From the NCBI RefSeq assembly GCF_029906345.1, contig NZ_JARYGY010000005.1, forward strand, positions 310,001-374,000: 64,000 nucleotides of DNA, written 5' to 3'. Shown in pieces: positions 36,203-44,414 of the stretch; within the stretch, counting starts at the first letter, position 1, and the number at the start of each line of letters is the position of its first letter. The translations under genes and the position numbers were made by a program. Source of the DNA: Aquimarina mycalae (GTDB taxonomy: Bacteria; Bacteroidota; Bacteroidia; Flavobacteriales; Flavobacteriaceae). A model generated the notes under the pieces. That model saw only the letters and a list, made by a program, of their open reading frames with translations, made no database searches and was not told the DNA's origin.

Positions 36203-37335
36203 TAGCATACGGTAAGTAAAATATGAAAATATGAAAAACGCCCACTTTCAGGGACTAACACCAATATTTTCTGTCCTTTTTTTAGTGTTCCAGAATTCTT
36301 AAGTTCATCTATCATAAGATAGATAGATGCTGATCCAACATTCCCTACATTCTTAAGGTTTGTAAACCATTTATCTTTCGGGATGCCTATTCCTTGTTCT
36401 ACCATTTCGTCATTTAACTTCCCTTCAAAATAAAAAGAAGACATATGTGGTAAGAAATAATCTACATCATTAACATCCAGATTGTTTTTAGTTACTGCAT
36501 CTTTTAAACTTACAATAGCTTTTTTCACTACATGCTCATCAAGGACTTTTACATCTTGTTTCAAAGAAAAAATAGAATCATTAAGCCATTCTTTTGGGGT
36601 GTAGTCTGTCCAAGGTTTTAAAGAACCGTCTTCCTTCTTTTCTCCACCAGCATACATACAGGCTTCTAATTCATAAGCATATGAATATGCTTGCATCCAA
36701 TCTATTCTTAATGAAGCATCTCCATTAGGTTCAGATTCTAACAAAAAAGCTCCTGCTCCATCAGATAGCATCCAACGCAGAAAATCTTTCTTAAAACCAA
36801 TCACTGGAGTTTCCTCTAAGCTTTTAAGGTTATCAATCTCCTCATCATATTTCTGAGATTGCATCCAGCTAGATGATCTTTCAGAACCTGTACATACAGC
36901 ATTATTACTATTACCAGATTTTACCGATAGAAAGCCATACTTCAACGCACTCATACCTGAGCAACAAACTCCAGATGCAGAGTTAAGCTCAATACTTTCA
37001 GTTTCTAATAAACCATGTACCATAGAAGCATGAGATGGAAGTAAATTATCAGGACCTGTTGTTCCACAAGAAAGCAATTCTATATCCTTCTCAGAAAAAC
37101 CGCGATCGCATAAATCTTTGATCGCTTCCTTAGTAAGCTCAGCATTATTATGAGTTACGTTACCATTAGCATCAACAGCATAATACCGTTCTTTGATTCC
37201 ATTATTCCTCAAAACAATTCTCCTTGCACGTGAAGGCTGATCATCAATCATTCCTAGCCTCTTTTCCATTTCATCATTAGAGACTGGTTGATTCGGTAAG
37301 AAATGTCCTGTTTTTGTTATGTAAACGTTCTTCAT
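36202..37335 (-). CDS. darB: Dialkylresorcinol ketosynthase DarB (KAS III type)
   Basis: The product has 377 residues. It is a FabH-like synthase with nucleophile Cys125 in 'NSASGVCCSGMSALKYG', His in 'DYFLPHMSSFYF' and Asn in 'NVGNVGSASIY'. Characterised DarB proteins condense two acyl thioesters head to head, giving a cyclohexanedione precursor of dialkylresorcinol. The neighbouring darA makes this assignment firm. Such synthases supply the alkylresorcinol half of flexirubins. It lies 13 bases after darA and is coupled to the dehydratase gene. Confidence 0.9.
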   Translation of the reverse strand: MKNVYITKTGHFLPNQPVSNDEMEKRLGMIDDQPSRARRIVLRNNGIKERYYAVDANGNVTHNNAELTKEAIKDLCDRGFSEKDIELLSCGTTGPDNLLPSHASMVHGLLETESIELNSASGVCCSGMSALKYGFLSVKSGNSNNAVCTGSERSSSWMQSQKYDEEIDNLKSLEETPVIGFKKDFLRWMLSDGAGAFLLESEPNGDASLRIDWMQAYSYAYELEACMYAGGEKKEDGSLKPWTDYTPKEWLNDSIFSLKQDVKVLDEHVVKKAIVSLKDAVTKNNLDVNDVDYFLPHMSSFYFEGKLNDEMVEQGIGIPKDKWFTNLKNVGNVGSASIYLMIDELKNSGTLKKGQKILVLVPESGRFSYFHILLTVC

Positions 37336-37348
37336 AAATAATGATTAC

Positions 37349-38272
37349 CTATCGTAATCTTGTTGATTGATAATATTTAATATCTTTTTTTATGCGCGCA
37401 TAAAAAGGTAAATAAGTCAACAAAAATATAATAAAAACTATAGGTACAAAAACCCAAATAGCAAATTGTAGGTAATACTCAAAAAAGTTTAGCCATTTTA
37501 CTCTCTTTTCTGGTGATTTTAACCCAACTTTATATATATGTGCTGACCACTTACTAAAAATATGATTTCCAGATTTATCTGACCTAATTAAGAAGGGTTT
37601 TATCCTAACTGCTCCATCATTTACAAGTTCTTCTTGCATATGTTCAAAACTTTTCTGAAAAAGGTGTTTTTTTATAATAACCCCAAATTTTCCTGCTTCA
37701 TTAATATCTTTATCAGAAACACCAGGTTTAGGAAAAACTCCTAGATATTTTGTCTTCTTACCTCCAATCATCCAATGCACTATCGTAATCACACTAACAT
37801 GATTCCAATGTCGATCTACAAAGGCTATATTTCCAACTAATTCTGCTTTACAATCTACCAATAACCTTTTAATCTTCTCCTGTGTTAAAACCCACATATT
37901 TCTGGAGCCGTTAACCGTGATTAAGGGTGTGTTATTTAATAGTACTTTCGCATCATCCCCTTTTAAAAAAGAATTAATTGGAATTGAAGGCGAAAGATAC
38001 CAAACTGTATAACCAAATATGATCAAATCATACTTTTTATTTTTTATATCGTCTGGAATTGGTTTATTAGGTCTGGGAATTTGTAAATATGACTCAGGAA
38101 AAACCTGTAAAAACTCTTTTTTATCCCAAGGAAACGAATAAGGTTCTTCAGGTTCAATCTGATGAATTGTTACTGAACAGTTACTGTCATTATAGAGTGG
38201 ACTTACTAGATTTGTTAAAATCTCCCCTAACTGACCACTTTGGCTATAATATAAAACGAGTACGCTCTTCAT
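37349..38272 (-). CDS. darA: Dialkylresorcinol condensing enzyme/aromatase DarA
   Basis: The product has 307 residues. The N-terminus is a flavodoxin-like domain ('SVLVLYYSQSGQLGEIL' at 3-19, 'YDLIIFGYTVWYLSPSIP' near 80-97, 'NTPLITVNGSRNMW' near 112-125). Two hydrophobic segments at the C-terminus (about 265-292) may anchor it in the membrane. DarA, working with DarB, converts the cyclohexanedione into the aromatic dialkylresorcinol. It starts 3 bases after the acyltransferase gene. Confidence 0.88.
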   Translation of the reverse strand: MKSVLVLYYSQSGQLGEILTNLVSPLYNDSNCSVTIHQIEPEEPYSFPWDKKEFLQVFPESYLQIPRPNKPIPDDIKNKKYDLIIFGYTVWYLSPSIPINSFLKGDDAKVLLNNTPLITVNGSRNMWVLTQEKIKRLLVDCKAELVGNIAFVDRHWNHVSVITIVHWMIGGKKTKYLGVFPKPGVSDKDINEAGKFGVIIKKHLFQKSFEHMQEELVNDGAVRIKPFLIRSDKSGNHIFSKWSAHIYKVGLKSPEKRVKWLNFFEYYLQFAIWVFVPIVFIIFLLTYLPFYARIKKDIKYYQSTRLR

Positions 38273-38275
38273 ATA

Positions 38276-39166
38276 TTAGGTTTTAAGATCACCCCAATAA
38301 TCAAAGTAATTAAACCATTGTAGCGGGTACTTTTTAACCATGATTTCAGTATTTCTAACATACTCTCTTAACACATGACTTGGTTTGATTGATGATTCTG
38401 TAAACTCTGGTTCTCTAGCATATAAATTATATCGTTTACCTGATCCTTTCATGATATACATAAACAGGATAGGCTTTTTCTTTCTTGCCGCTAATTTATA
38501 TGGGCCAGAAGGAAATTTTACTGGTTTATCAAGAAAATCATGTTCTAAAAACTGTATCCCTTCTACATAACGATCTGCTGCAAAAATAATAACCTCTCCA
38601 TTCGCAATCGCATCATTCATTTGAAAAATATGAGACATATCATCTTTTATCACAATGCATTTCATAGCTGTACCCGAAGAAACAGCTCCCACATATTCTT
38701 TGATTTGCTCATTCTCCTGATCAGTAACCATTAAGTTTACTCCAGTATTTGTCATATCGAAATCGTCAAAAAAATAACGCGCAATATTAAAACTACCTAC
38801 ATGTGCACTGAAAATAATCCCACCTTTACCTTCGTCTAAAATGCGTTGCATTTTTTCTCTTCCATCATGACTAAATGTAAACTTATCTTTCAATCCAAAT
38901 GAAATTGCAGTTCTATCTATTAATGTTTGTCCAAAAACGAAATAATTTTTATAAATACTCAGGATCGTCTTAAAAAAAGATTGTTTAAGTCTTTTTCTGT
39001 AGAAATAGTAACTTGTTTTGGTTGTAGTATAAGAAAAGACCAAGTAATATGCTGCTACAAATATCAAAATAGAATATGCAGCATTAAGGCCTAAATTCTT
39101 TATAAAGAAAATGAATATTTTATATCCTAAAGGTGTTCCTTTAGCTTTACCTTCCCATTGGGTCAT
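38276..39166 (-). CDS. LpxL/HtrB-like lysophospholipid acyltransferase
   Basis: The product has 296 residues. A hydrophobic N-terminal helix (about 25-50) is followed by an LpxL-type domain: 'GGIIFSAHVGSFNIARYFF' near 105-123, 'VIIFAADRY' near 183-191, then 'FPSGPYKLAARKKKPILFMY' in pieces. In most family members the catalytic dyad is H-x4-D/E; here it is H-V-G-S-F-N, so Asn replaces the acid. It may still transfer acyl groups by a different arrangement or may have lost activity. It is one of several acyl-transfer candidates for joining the polyene acid to the resorcinol. Confidence 0.8.
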   Translation of the reverse strand: MTQWEGKAKGTPLGYKIFIFFIKNLGLNAAYSILIFVAAYYLVFSYTTTKTSYYFYRKRLKQSFFKTILSIYKNYFVFGQTLIDRTAISFGLKDKFTFSHDGREKMQRILDEGKGGIIFSAHVGSFNIARYFFDDFDMTNTGVNLMVTDQENEQIKEYVGAVSSGTAMKCIVIKDDMSHIFQMNDAIANGEVIIFAADRYVEGIQFLEHDFLDKPVKFPSGPYKLAARKKKPILFMYIMKGSGKRYNLYAREPEFTESSIKPSHVLREYVRNTEIMVKKYPLQWFNYFDYWGDLKT

Positions 39167-39174
39167 TACGTCTC

Positions 39175-39423
39175 TTAAATATTGACTTTGCGTTCTATCA
39201 AATCATAAAAATCCTGAAAGCTTTCTACTCCAACAAAATCATCTCCTACCAGCTTAACTCCAAAAGCAGCTTCTATAGCTACTACAAGATCTACATAATC
39301 TAAGCTATCCAAATCTAACGTTTCTTTAAGGTTTGCATCAGGAGCAATCTCATCCGCTTCAACCTCGAATTCCTCTATCAAAAAGTCATCAACTTTTTCA
39401 ACAATTACACTTGTTTCCATCAT
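39175..39423 (-). CDS. Acyl carrier protein (second)
   Basis: The product has 82 residues, strongly acidic, with the phosphopantetheine site 'LDLDSLDYVDL' (Ser40). It lies between the FabF-like ketosynthase gene (24 bases) and the LpxL-like gene (8 bases), so it may present the chain to the acyltransferase or serve DarB. An in-frame second ATG immediately follows the first. Confidence 0.92.
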   Translation of the reverse strand: MMETSVIVEKVDDFLIEEFEVEADEIAPDANLKETLDLDSLDYVDLVVAIEAAFGVKLVGDDFVGVESFQDFYDLIERKVNI

Positions 39424-39447
39424 CTTTTTAGTAATTTTTTTTATACT

Positions 39448-40665
39448 CTAAATCTTTTTTATGACGATTGCAGAATTTGTGCCCCCAAATCCGAATGAAT
39501 TCGACAAAAATACATCAATTTTTTTATCTACTGTTTCTTTTACCAAATTTAACTTAGTTGAATCTTCGTCTGGTGATTCTAAATTAATATTAGGTGCGAT
39601 AAAAGAATTATTTAGCATTATCAACGAATACACTATTTCACTTGCTCCTGCCATCCAACATTCATGGCCAGTCATTGATTTTGTTGAGCTTACATAAGGT
39701 TTTGATCCTCCAAAAACTTCATCTATTGCTTTTGCTTCATTAGCATCTCCAATTGGAGTTGAAGTTGCGTGCGCATTCACATAATCAATATCCTCTGGTT
39801 TTATATCTGCCTGTTCTACAGCTCGTTTCATTGCTCTAGCTGGCCCTTCTTGATTAGGAGTAGAAATATGCGCTCCATTAGAAGAAAAACCATACCCTAC
39901 TACTTCTCCCAAAATAGTTGCTCCTCTCTTTATAGCGCTTTCATAACTCTCCATAAACAAAGCTGCACCACCACCACTTGGAACCAAACCATCTCTTTTA
40001 CTATCAAAAGGTCTAGAAGCCTCTGTTGGATTACCTTCATTTACAGAAAAAACTCCTAATCCATCAAAACTTCCAAACGCATAGTCATTAATTTCCTGAG
40101 CTCCTCCGCACAATACATAATCCTGTAAACCTTGTTTTATTAGTAGATATCCCATCCCTACAGAATGCGACCCACTTGCACAAGCGGCACTAATTGTAAA
40201 GTTGACTCCTTTTAACTTAAATACCGTCGAAAGATTCATAGTAACGGTAGAATTCATAGACTTAAAAACCCCTCCAGAACCCACAAGCGTAGTATCTTTC
40301 TTAACTCGGATTTTATCAATTGCCTCCATCACTGATTCTGCTGTGCTGTCATTACCAAACAGTACACCAATTTCTTCATTGTCCAAAAATTCCTGATCTA
40401 CACCAGCTTGATCAAACGCTTGTTTTGTAGCTATATATGCGTACTCAGATTCAGAACCAAAACTAACACGTTGTCTTCTACTTAGTTCCTTCTTCAGATT
40501 TGGTTTAGGTACGGTACCAGTTAGTGCTGATCTATATCCAAATTCTTTTCGAGAAGGTTCATAAACAATCCCAGATTTTCCTTGGTACAATGATTCCTTA
40601 ACTTCATCTACATTTGTACCAATACAAGAATATATTCCCATTCCAGTGATAACTACTCTACGCAT
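39448..40665 (-). CDS. Beta-ketoacyl-ACP synthase (FabF-like, first)
   Basis: The product has 405 residues, a complete KAS II-type synthase: Cys162 in 'FTISAACASGSHSVG', His in 'VNAHATSTPIGD', and His in 'SMTGHECWMAGASE'. 'GFGGTNSAIVI' closes the fold. It is the second gene of the fabG-led transcript, 6 bases after fabG. One of three full-length ketosynthases with intact catalytic sites of the FabF type or related. Confidence 0.92.
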   Translation of the reverse strand: MRRVVITGMGIYSCIGTNVDEVKESLYQGKSGIVYEPSRKEFGYRSALTGTVPKPNLKKELSRRQRVSFGSESEYAYIATKQAFDQAGVDQEFLDNEEIGVLFGNDSTAESVMEAIDKIRVKKDTTLVGSGGVFKSMNSTVTMNLSTVFKLKGVNFTISAACASGSHSVGMGYLLIKQGLQDYVLCGGAQEINDYAFGSFDGLGVFSVNEGNPTEASRPFDSKRDGLVPSGGGAALFMESYESAIKRGATILGEVVGYGFSSNGAHISTPNQEGPARAMKRAVEQADIKPEDIDYVNAHATSTPIGDANEAKAIDEVFGGSKPYVSSTKSMTGHECWMAGASEIVYSLIMLNNSFIAPNINLESPDEDSTKLNLVKETVDKKIDVFLSNSFGFGGTNSAIVIKKI

Positions 40666-40671
40666 AATCTA

Positions 40672-41403
40672 CTATGAATAAATTCCACCATTAATATTTA
40701 CAACTTCTCCAGTAATGTATGCAGCTTTTTTAGACGCTAAAAAAGCAACCAAATCTGCCACTTCCTCAGCTTCACCAAAACGATTTACTGGAATCATACG
40801 TTTTAACTCTTTTTCATCCATCTCTGCAGTCATATCCGTTTTTATAAAACCTGGAGCTACAGCATTTACCGTAATTTTACGTTTTGCAACTTCTTGAGCC
40901 AATGCCTTCGTTGCTGCAACTAAAGCTCCTTTTGCCGCAGAATAATTAGCTTGACCAGGTGTACCTTTTACACCAGAAACAGAAACAATATTTACAATAC
41001 GTCCGTATCGATTCGTAAGCATCTTCTGGATCAAATGGTTTGTTACATTATAAAACCCGTTTAAACTTATATTTAAAACATCATGCCAATCTTCTGGCTT
41101 CATCCACATAAACAAACCATCCCTAGTAATACCAGCATTATTGATAATCACCTCTACAGTTGCATCTGGATTATCAGCTATCCAGTTATCCAATGTTTGA
41201 TGAGTAGATTCAATATCAGCGACATTAAATTTTAATAATGTACACTGACCTCCTTGATCTTCAATTAATTTTTTAGTCTCATTGGCAGCAGCATCGTTAG
41301 ATTGATAATTAATCAAAATTGGATATTCCAATTCTTTAGCCAACTTCACAGCTATTTCTCTTCCTATTCCTCGGGAACCTCCAGTTACAAGGGCGTATTT
41401 CAT
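40672..41403 (-). CDS. fabG: 3-oxoacyl-ACP reductase (FabG type)
   Basis: The product has 243 residues, a short-chain dehydrogenase. The NADPH-binding motif is 'VTGGSRGIGREIA' (6-18), followed by 'INNAGITRDGLF' and the catalytic 'YSAAKGAL' with Tyr and Lys. It reduces the 3-keto group in each polyene extension cycle. It is the first gene of the main pigment transcript and has a good Bacteroidota-type promoter 33 bases upstream. Confidence 0.92.
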   Translation of the reverse strand: MKYALVTGGSRGIGREIAVKLAKELEYPILINYQSNDAAANETKKLIEDQGGQCTLLKFNVADIESTHQTLDNWIADNPDATVEVIINNAGITRDGLFMWMKPEDWHDVLNISLNGFYNVTNHLIQKMLTNRYGRIVNIVSVSGVKGTPGQANYSAAKGALVAATKALAQEVAKRKITVNAVAPGFIKTDMTAEMDEKELKRMIPVNRFGEAEEVADLVAFLASKKAAYITGEVVNINGGIYS

Positions 41404-41435
41404 TTACAATTTTGGTTTTAAGATCAAATAATTAT

Positions 41436-41463
41436 CAAATCTACGGATCAACAATTATTCCAA
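41436..41463 (-). promoter_or_regulatory. Bacteroidota-type promoter of the main pigment operon
   Basis: On the minus strand a -7 box TAGATTTG (41436-41443) fits TAnnTTTG exactly, with a TTG -33 element at 41461-41463 and a 17-base spacer. Initiation would give a leader of about 25-30 bases before fabG. The rest of the 41404-41541 gap shows no gene. Confidence 0.5.
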
Positions 41464-41541
41464 ATTAAGTTTTAATTAACAATATTAAAAGATTACAAAC
41501 GACTTTAACAATCGTCTAATGTTGTTTATTTTGAAAAAGGA

Positions 41542-42684
41542 TCATTTAATTTTCACAAATGGTTCTGCATTTTCAAACATTTTATCTCCTAACCACTTTC
41601 CATCAGGCAATAAAAATCCCCACTGTTTGTTAAATTTCACTCGTGCCATCCCGTCAACAAAACCTTTCTCAGCAGCTCGACCAGACAAAAACCCGAAACT
41701 TCCTGCAGTGATACCATACTTAGCATCAATAATCATTTCTCCTTTCAGATTCACAAACCCCCACTCTTCAATTTTTACTGGAGCTAATCCATTAACACCA
41801 AAATAATCAACATCATTATATTTATAATCTATGACCATCTTATTATTAGTATCAATAAAGCCCCATTTGTTACCATCATAAACACCAGCATATCCATTTT
41901 TAAATGGTTTAGCTTTTATAAATTGAGGCTCTATGACCCATTTTCCCTGTGAATCAATAAATCCTATTTTTTCGTTTTTTTGCGCAATAGTATATTTTCC
42001 TCCATTTCTAAAATCCCACAATTTTGTTGCCTCATCAACTTCGTTAAACGAATCTGCAGAAGCTATACCAAATACACCTTCACCTTTTTCTGCACGCGCT
42101 ACACCATTAACATAATTACCAATTGATGAGTATTCTGGTTTAATAACAATATTTCCTTTGTTATCCATAATACCCCATTGACCTGATTGATTTGAAAATC
42201 TAGCATAGCCATTCTGAAAACCTTTGATAATCTTATATTCTGGTTTTACTATAACTTCTCCTTTTGCATTTATCAAACCAACCTTTTTATCAGATTTAAT
42301 AAAAGCAACGCCTTCTTTAAAAGGATATATTTTTTCTGCATCAGAATATGTTAGTTCCTTACCTTGCTTATCAATATACATCCATTTTTTATCTTTCAGT
42401 ACCATTGCAACACCAGCATTAAAATCCTTTGCTTTGCCAAATTGTGGTTCTAAAAGCCATTTTCCATCAGGAGTTATATATCCCCATTTTTTACCCTCCA
42501 AAACAAGTGCTACACCATCCGCAAAGCTATTTGCTTTCTTATATTGTGGTGTTATTACAAATTCTGCTTTTTTATTTATAAAGCCAAATTTCCCTCCTTC
42601 TCTAACTTTGGCAAGCTCTTGAGAGCATATAGTTTGTAAACCAAATACTAATGTTAGTGTAATTAAAAGTGCTTTTTTCATCAT
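41542..42684 (-). CDS. Secreted WG-repeat protein
   Basis: The product has 380 residues with a signal peptide ending near residue 22 ('LQTICSQ'). Nearly all of the mature part is WG (KWG) repeats of about 35 residues: 'KKWGYITPDGKWLLEPQF', 'KKWMYIDKQGKEL', 'GQWGIMDNKGNIVIKPEY', 'NKWGFIDTNNKMVIDYKY' and others, about ten in all. Such proteins are thought to form repeat scaffolds on the cell surface or in the periplasm; the ligand is unknown. It separates the ammonia-lyase gene from fabG, which is unexpected in a flexirubin cluster. A second ATG directly follows the first. Confidence 0.88.
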   Translation of the reverse strand: MMKKALLITLTLVFGLQTICSQELAKVREGGKFGFINKKAEFVITPQYKKANSFADGVALVLEGKKWGYITPDGKWLLEPQFGKAKDFNAGVAMVLKDKKWMYIDKQGKELTYSDAEKIYPFKEGVAFIKSDKKVGLINAKGEVIVKPEYKIIKGFQNGYARFSNQSGQWGIMDNKGNIVIKPEYSSIGNYVNGVARAEKGEGVFGIASADSFNEVDEATKLWDFRNGGKYTIAQKNEKIGFIDSQGKWVIEPQFIKAKPFKNGYAGVYDGNKWGFIDTNNKMVIDYKYNDVDYFGVNGLAPVKIEEWGFVNLKGEMIIDAKYGITAGSFGFLSGRAAEKGFVDGMARVKFNKQWGFLLPDGKWLGDKMFENAEPFVKIK

Positions 42685-42782
42685 ATTTATATTTAAGGTT
42701 TATTTTTTAGTGCATATCGTAGCGTAAGAGTAAACATGTCTCTCACAATTTATATGTAATAAATTAAATCTTAATCAAATAC

Positions 42783-44312
42783 TTAATAGGCATCATTATC
42801 TTTTAGATAATCTTTTACCTTCTGAACAAAAGGGTACGTAATGTAGTCCTTAGTAAACGGAGGAACTATTTTCTTGATATCTTCAACTAATCTCTGCGTA
42901 CTACCTGATAGTTTATCCCCAAAATCAAGATATTCCAATGCTTGCACTATAGTCATCAATTCTATTGCCAGTACTTCGAATGTATTTTCAATAACAGTCT
43001 TAGTCATGTTAGCCGCATTAGTCCCCATACTAACAATATCCTGATTATCATTATTATTTGGGATACTATGTACATACATTGAATTCGAAAGCATCTGATT
43101 TTCTGCTGTTGTAGAAACCGCAGTAAATTGAATCCCTTGCATACCAAAATTAAAACCTAATTTACCCAAATTAGCAAATGGAGGCAGTATATCATTTAAT
43201 TTAGAATTCAGTAAATAGTTTAACTGACGTTCTGCTAACATTGATAATTTGGTTACTACCAATTTAAGCTTATCCATCTCTAAAGAAACATAATCTCCAT
43301 GAAAATTACCACCATGATATACATGTTCTGTCTCTACATCTATAATAGGGTTATCATTCGCAGAATTTAATTCTTCTATTAATATTCTACCTACATGTTT
43401 AATAGTATCACAAACTGGGCCTAAAATCTGAGGAACACAACGAAGCGAATAATATTCCTGAACTTTTTCCTTAAAATAAGTATCTCCATTCTGACCAGAG
43501 TACAAATGTTTTGTTCTATCTCTTGTTAATTTACTATCAGATAAATGTGCTCTCATTTTACGAGCAACATCTTGCTGCCCTAAATGAAGTTTACTATGGT
43601 TTAATTCCTCGGAAAGGTGATCATCATATGCTTCTACAATTTCATTTATTGCCGAAGAACATGATATAGACCAATCTAACAATTTTTGAGCATTGATTAC
43701 ATTAACGATACCAATTCCTGTCATTGCAGAAGTACCATTCATCAATGCAAGTCCTTCTCTAATCTTAACCTCAATTGGTGTAAGACCTAATTCTTCAAAA
43801 ACATCAGAGGTATTCCTTCTTTCGCCTTTATAAAAAACTTCTCCTTCACCTATCAACACAAGTGCTAAATGAGCTAATTGCACTAGATCACCACTAGCTC
43901 CAACACCACCGTGTTCAAAAATCAAAGGTGTAATATTGTTATTGATCAAATCTTTTAGGCCACGAATTACAGAAGTATTTACTCCTGATCTACCTAAAGA
44001 CAGCGTATTTAACCTTGCCAACATTAGTGCTTTTACATAATCAGGCTCCATAGGTTTACCAGTACCCGATGAGTGACTTCGTATCAAGTTAAACTGCAAC
44101 TCAATCCTATCTTTATCATCAATCTTATATTGAGCCATTGGCCCAAAACCAGTATTTACTCCATAGATAACTTTATTTTCAGAAAATTTTTCTAAAAATT
44201 TATAGCTATCGTCAACTCTCTTTATTATAGATTCATCTACAGCAAGGTCTTCTCCGTTAAAAATAACGTTAAGAAAATCTTTTATTTCTAACCTGTCTTT
44301 TAATAGTAGCAT
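42783..44312 (-). CDS. Tyrosine ammonia-lyase (HAL/PAL family)
   Basis: The product has 509 residues, full length. The MIO-forming Ala139-Ser140-Gly141 lies in 'GGVGASGDLVQLAHL', and 'YGVNTGFGPMAQ' near 50-61 holds the catalytic Tyr. The substrate-selectivity pair is Ser79-His80 in 'NLIRSHSSGTGKP'. That pair is typical of histidine lyases but, from memory, is also found in the characterised tyrosine lyase of Flavobacterium johnsoniae, which this protein resembles closely. In this cluster it should convert tyrosine to 4-coumarate, the aryl starter of the polyene. It is divergent from the halogenase-like gene. Confidence 0.88.
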   Translation of the reverse strand: MLLLKDRLEIKDFLNVIFNGEDLAVDESIIKRVDDSYKFLEKFSENKVIYGVNTGFGPMAQYKIDDKDRIELQFNLIRSHSSGTGKPMEPDYVKALMLARLNTLSLGRSGVNTSVIRGLKDLINNNITPLIFEHGGVGASGDLVQLAHLALVLIGEGEVFYKGERRNTSDVFEELGLTPIEVKIREGLALMNGTSAMTGIGIVNVINAQKLLDWSISCSSAINEIVEAYDDHLSEELNHSKLHLGQQDVARKMRAHLSDSKLTRDRTKHLYSGQNGDTYFKEKVQEYYSLRCVPQILGPVCDTIKHVGRILIEELNSANDNPIIDVETEHVYHGGNFHGDYVSLEMDKLKLVVTKLSMLAERQLNYLLNSKLNDILPPFANLGKLGFNFGMQGIQFTAVSTTAENQMLSNSMYVHSIPNNNDNQDIVSMGTNAANMTKTVIENTFEVLAIELMTIVQALEYLDFGDKLSGSTQRLVEDIKKIVPPFTKDYITYPFVQKVKDYLKDNDAY

Positions 44313-44380
44313 TCGCGAATTAGTAAGTTTTTTCCAATATTTGTAAAAAATTAAAGTTTAGTCTTTATTTTTACCGAGGG

Positions 44381-44388
44381 CAAATGTA
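44381..44388 (-). promoter_or_regulatory. Candidate -7 box upstream of the ammonia-lyase
   Basis: A minus-strand TACATTTG matches TAnnTTTG exactly, 69 bases before the lyase ATG, in the 102-base gap between divergent genes. No clear TTG -33 element is seen at the usual distance, so support is moderate to weak. Confidence 0.35.
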
Positions 44389-44414
44389 ATGTATTTAATG
44401 TACCTTTAAAAATT

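Noticed and set aside
42224..42622. A 132-codon plus-strand frame inside the WG-repeat gene
   Set aside because: It is antisense to a repeat-rich coding sequence; the length is a by-product of the repeat codon pattern.
42783..44312. Histidine degradation (HutH) role for the ammonia-lyase
   Set aside because: No other hut genes are near and the gene heads a flexirubin cluster, so a tyrosine lyase is much more likely.
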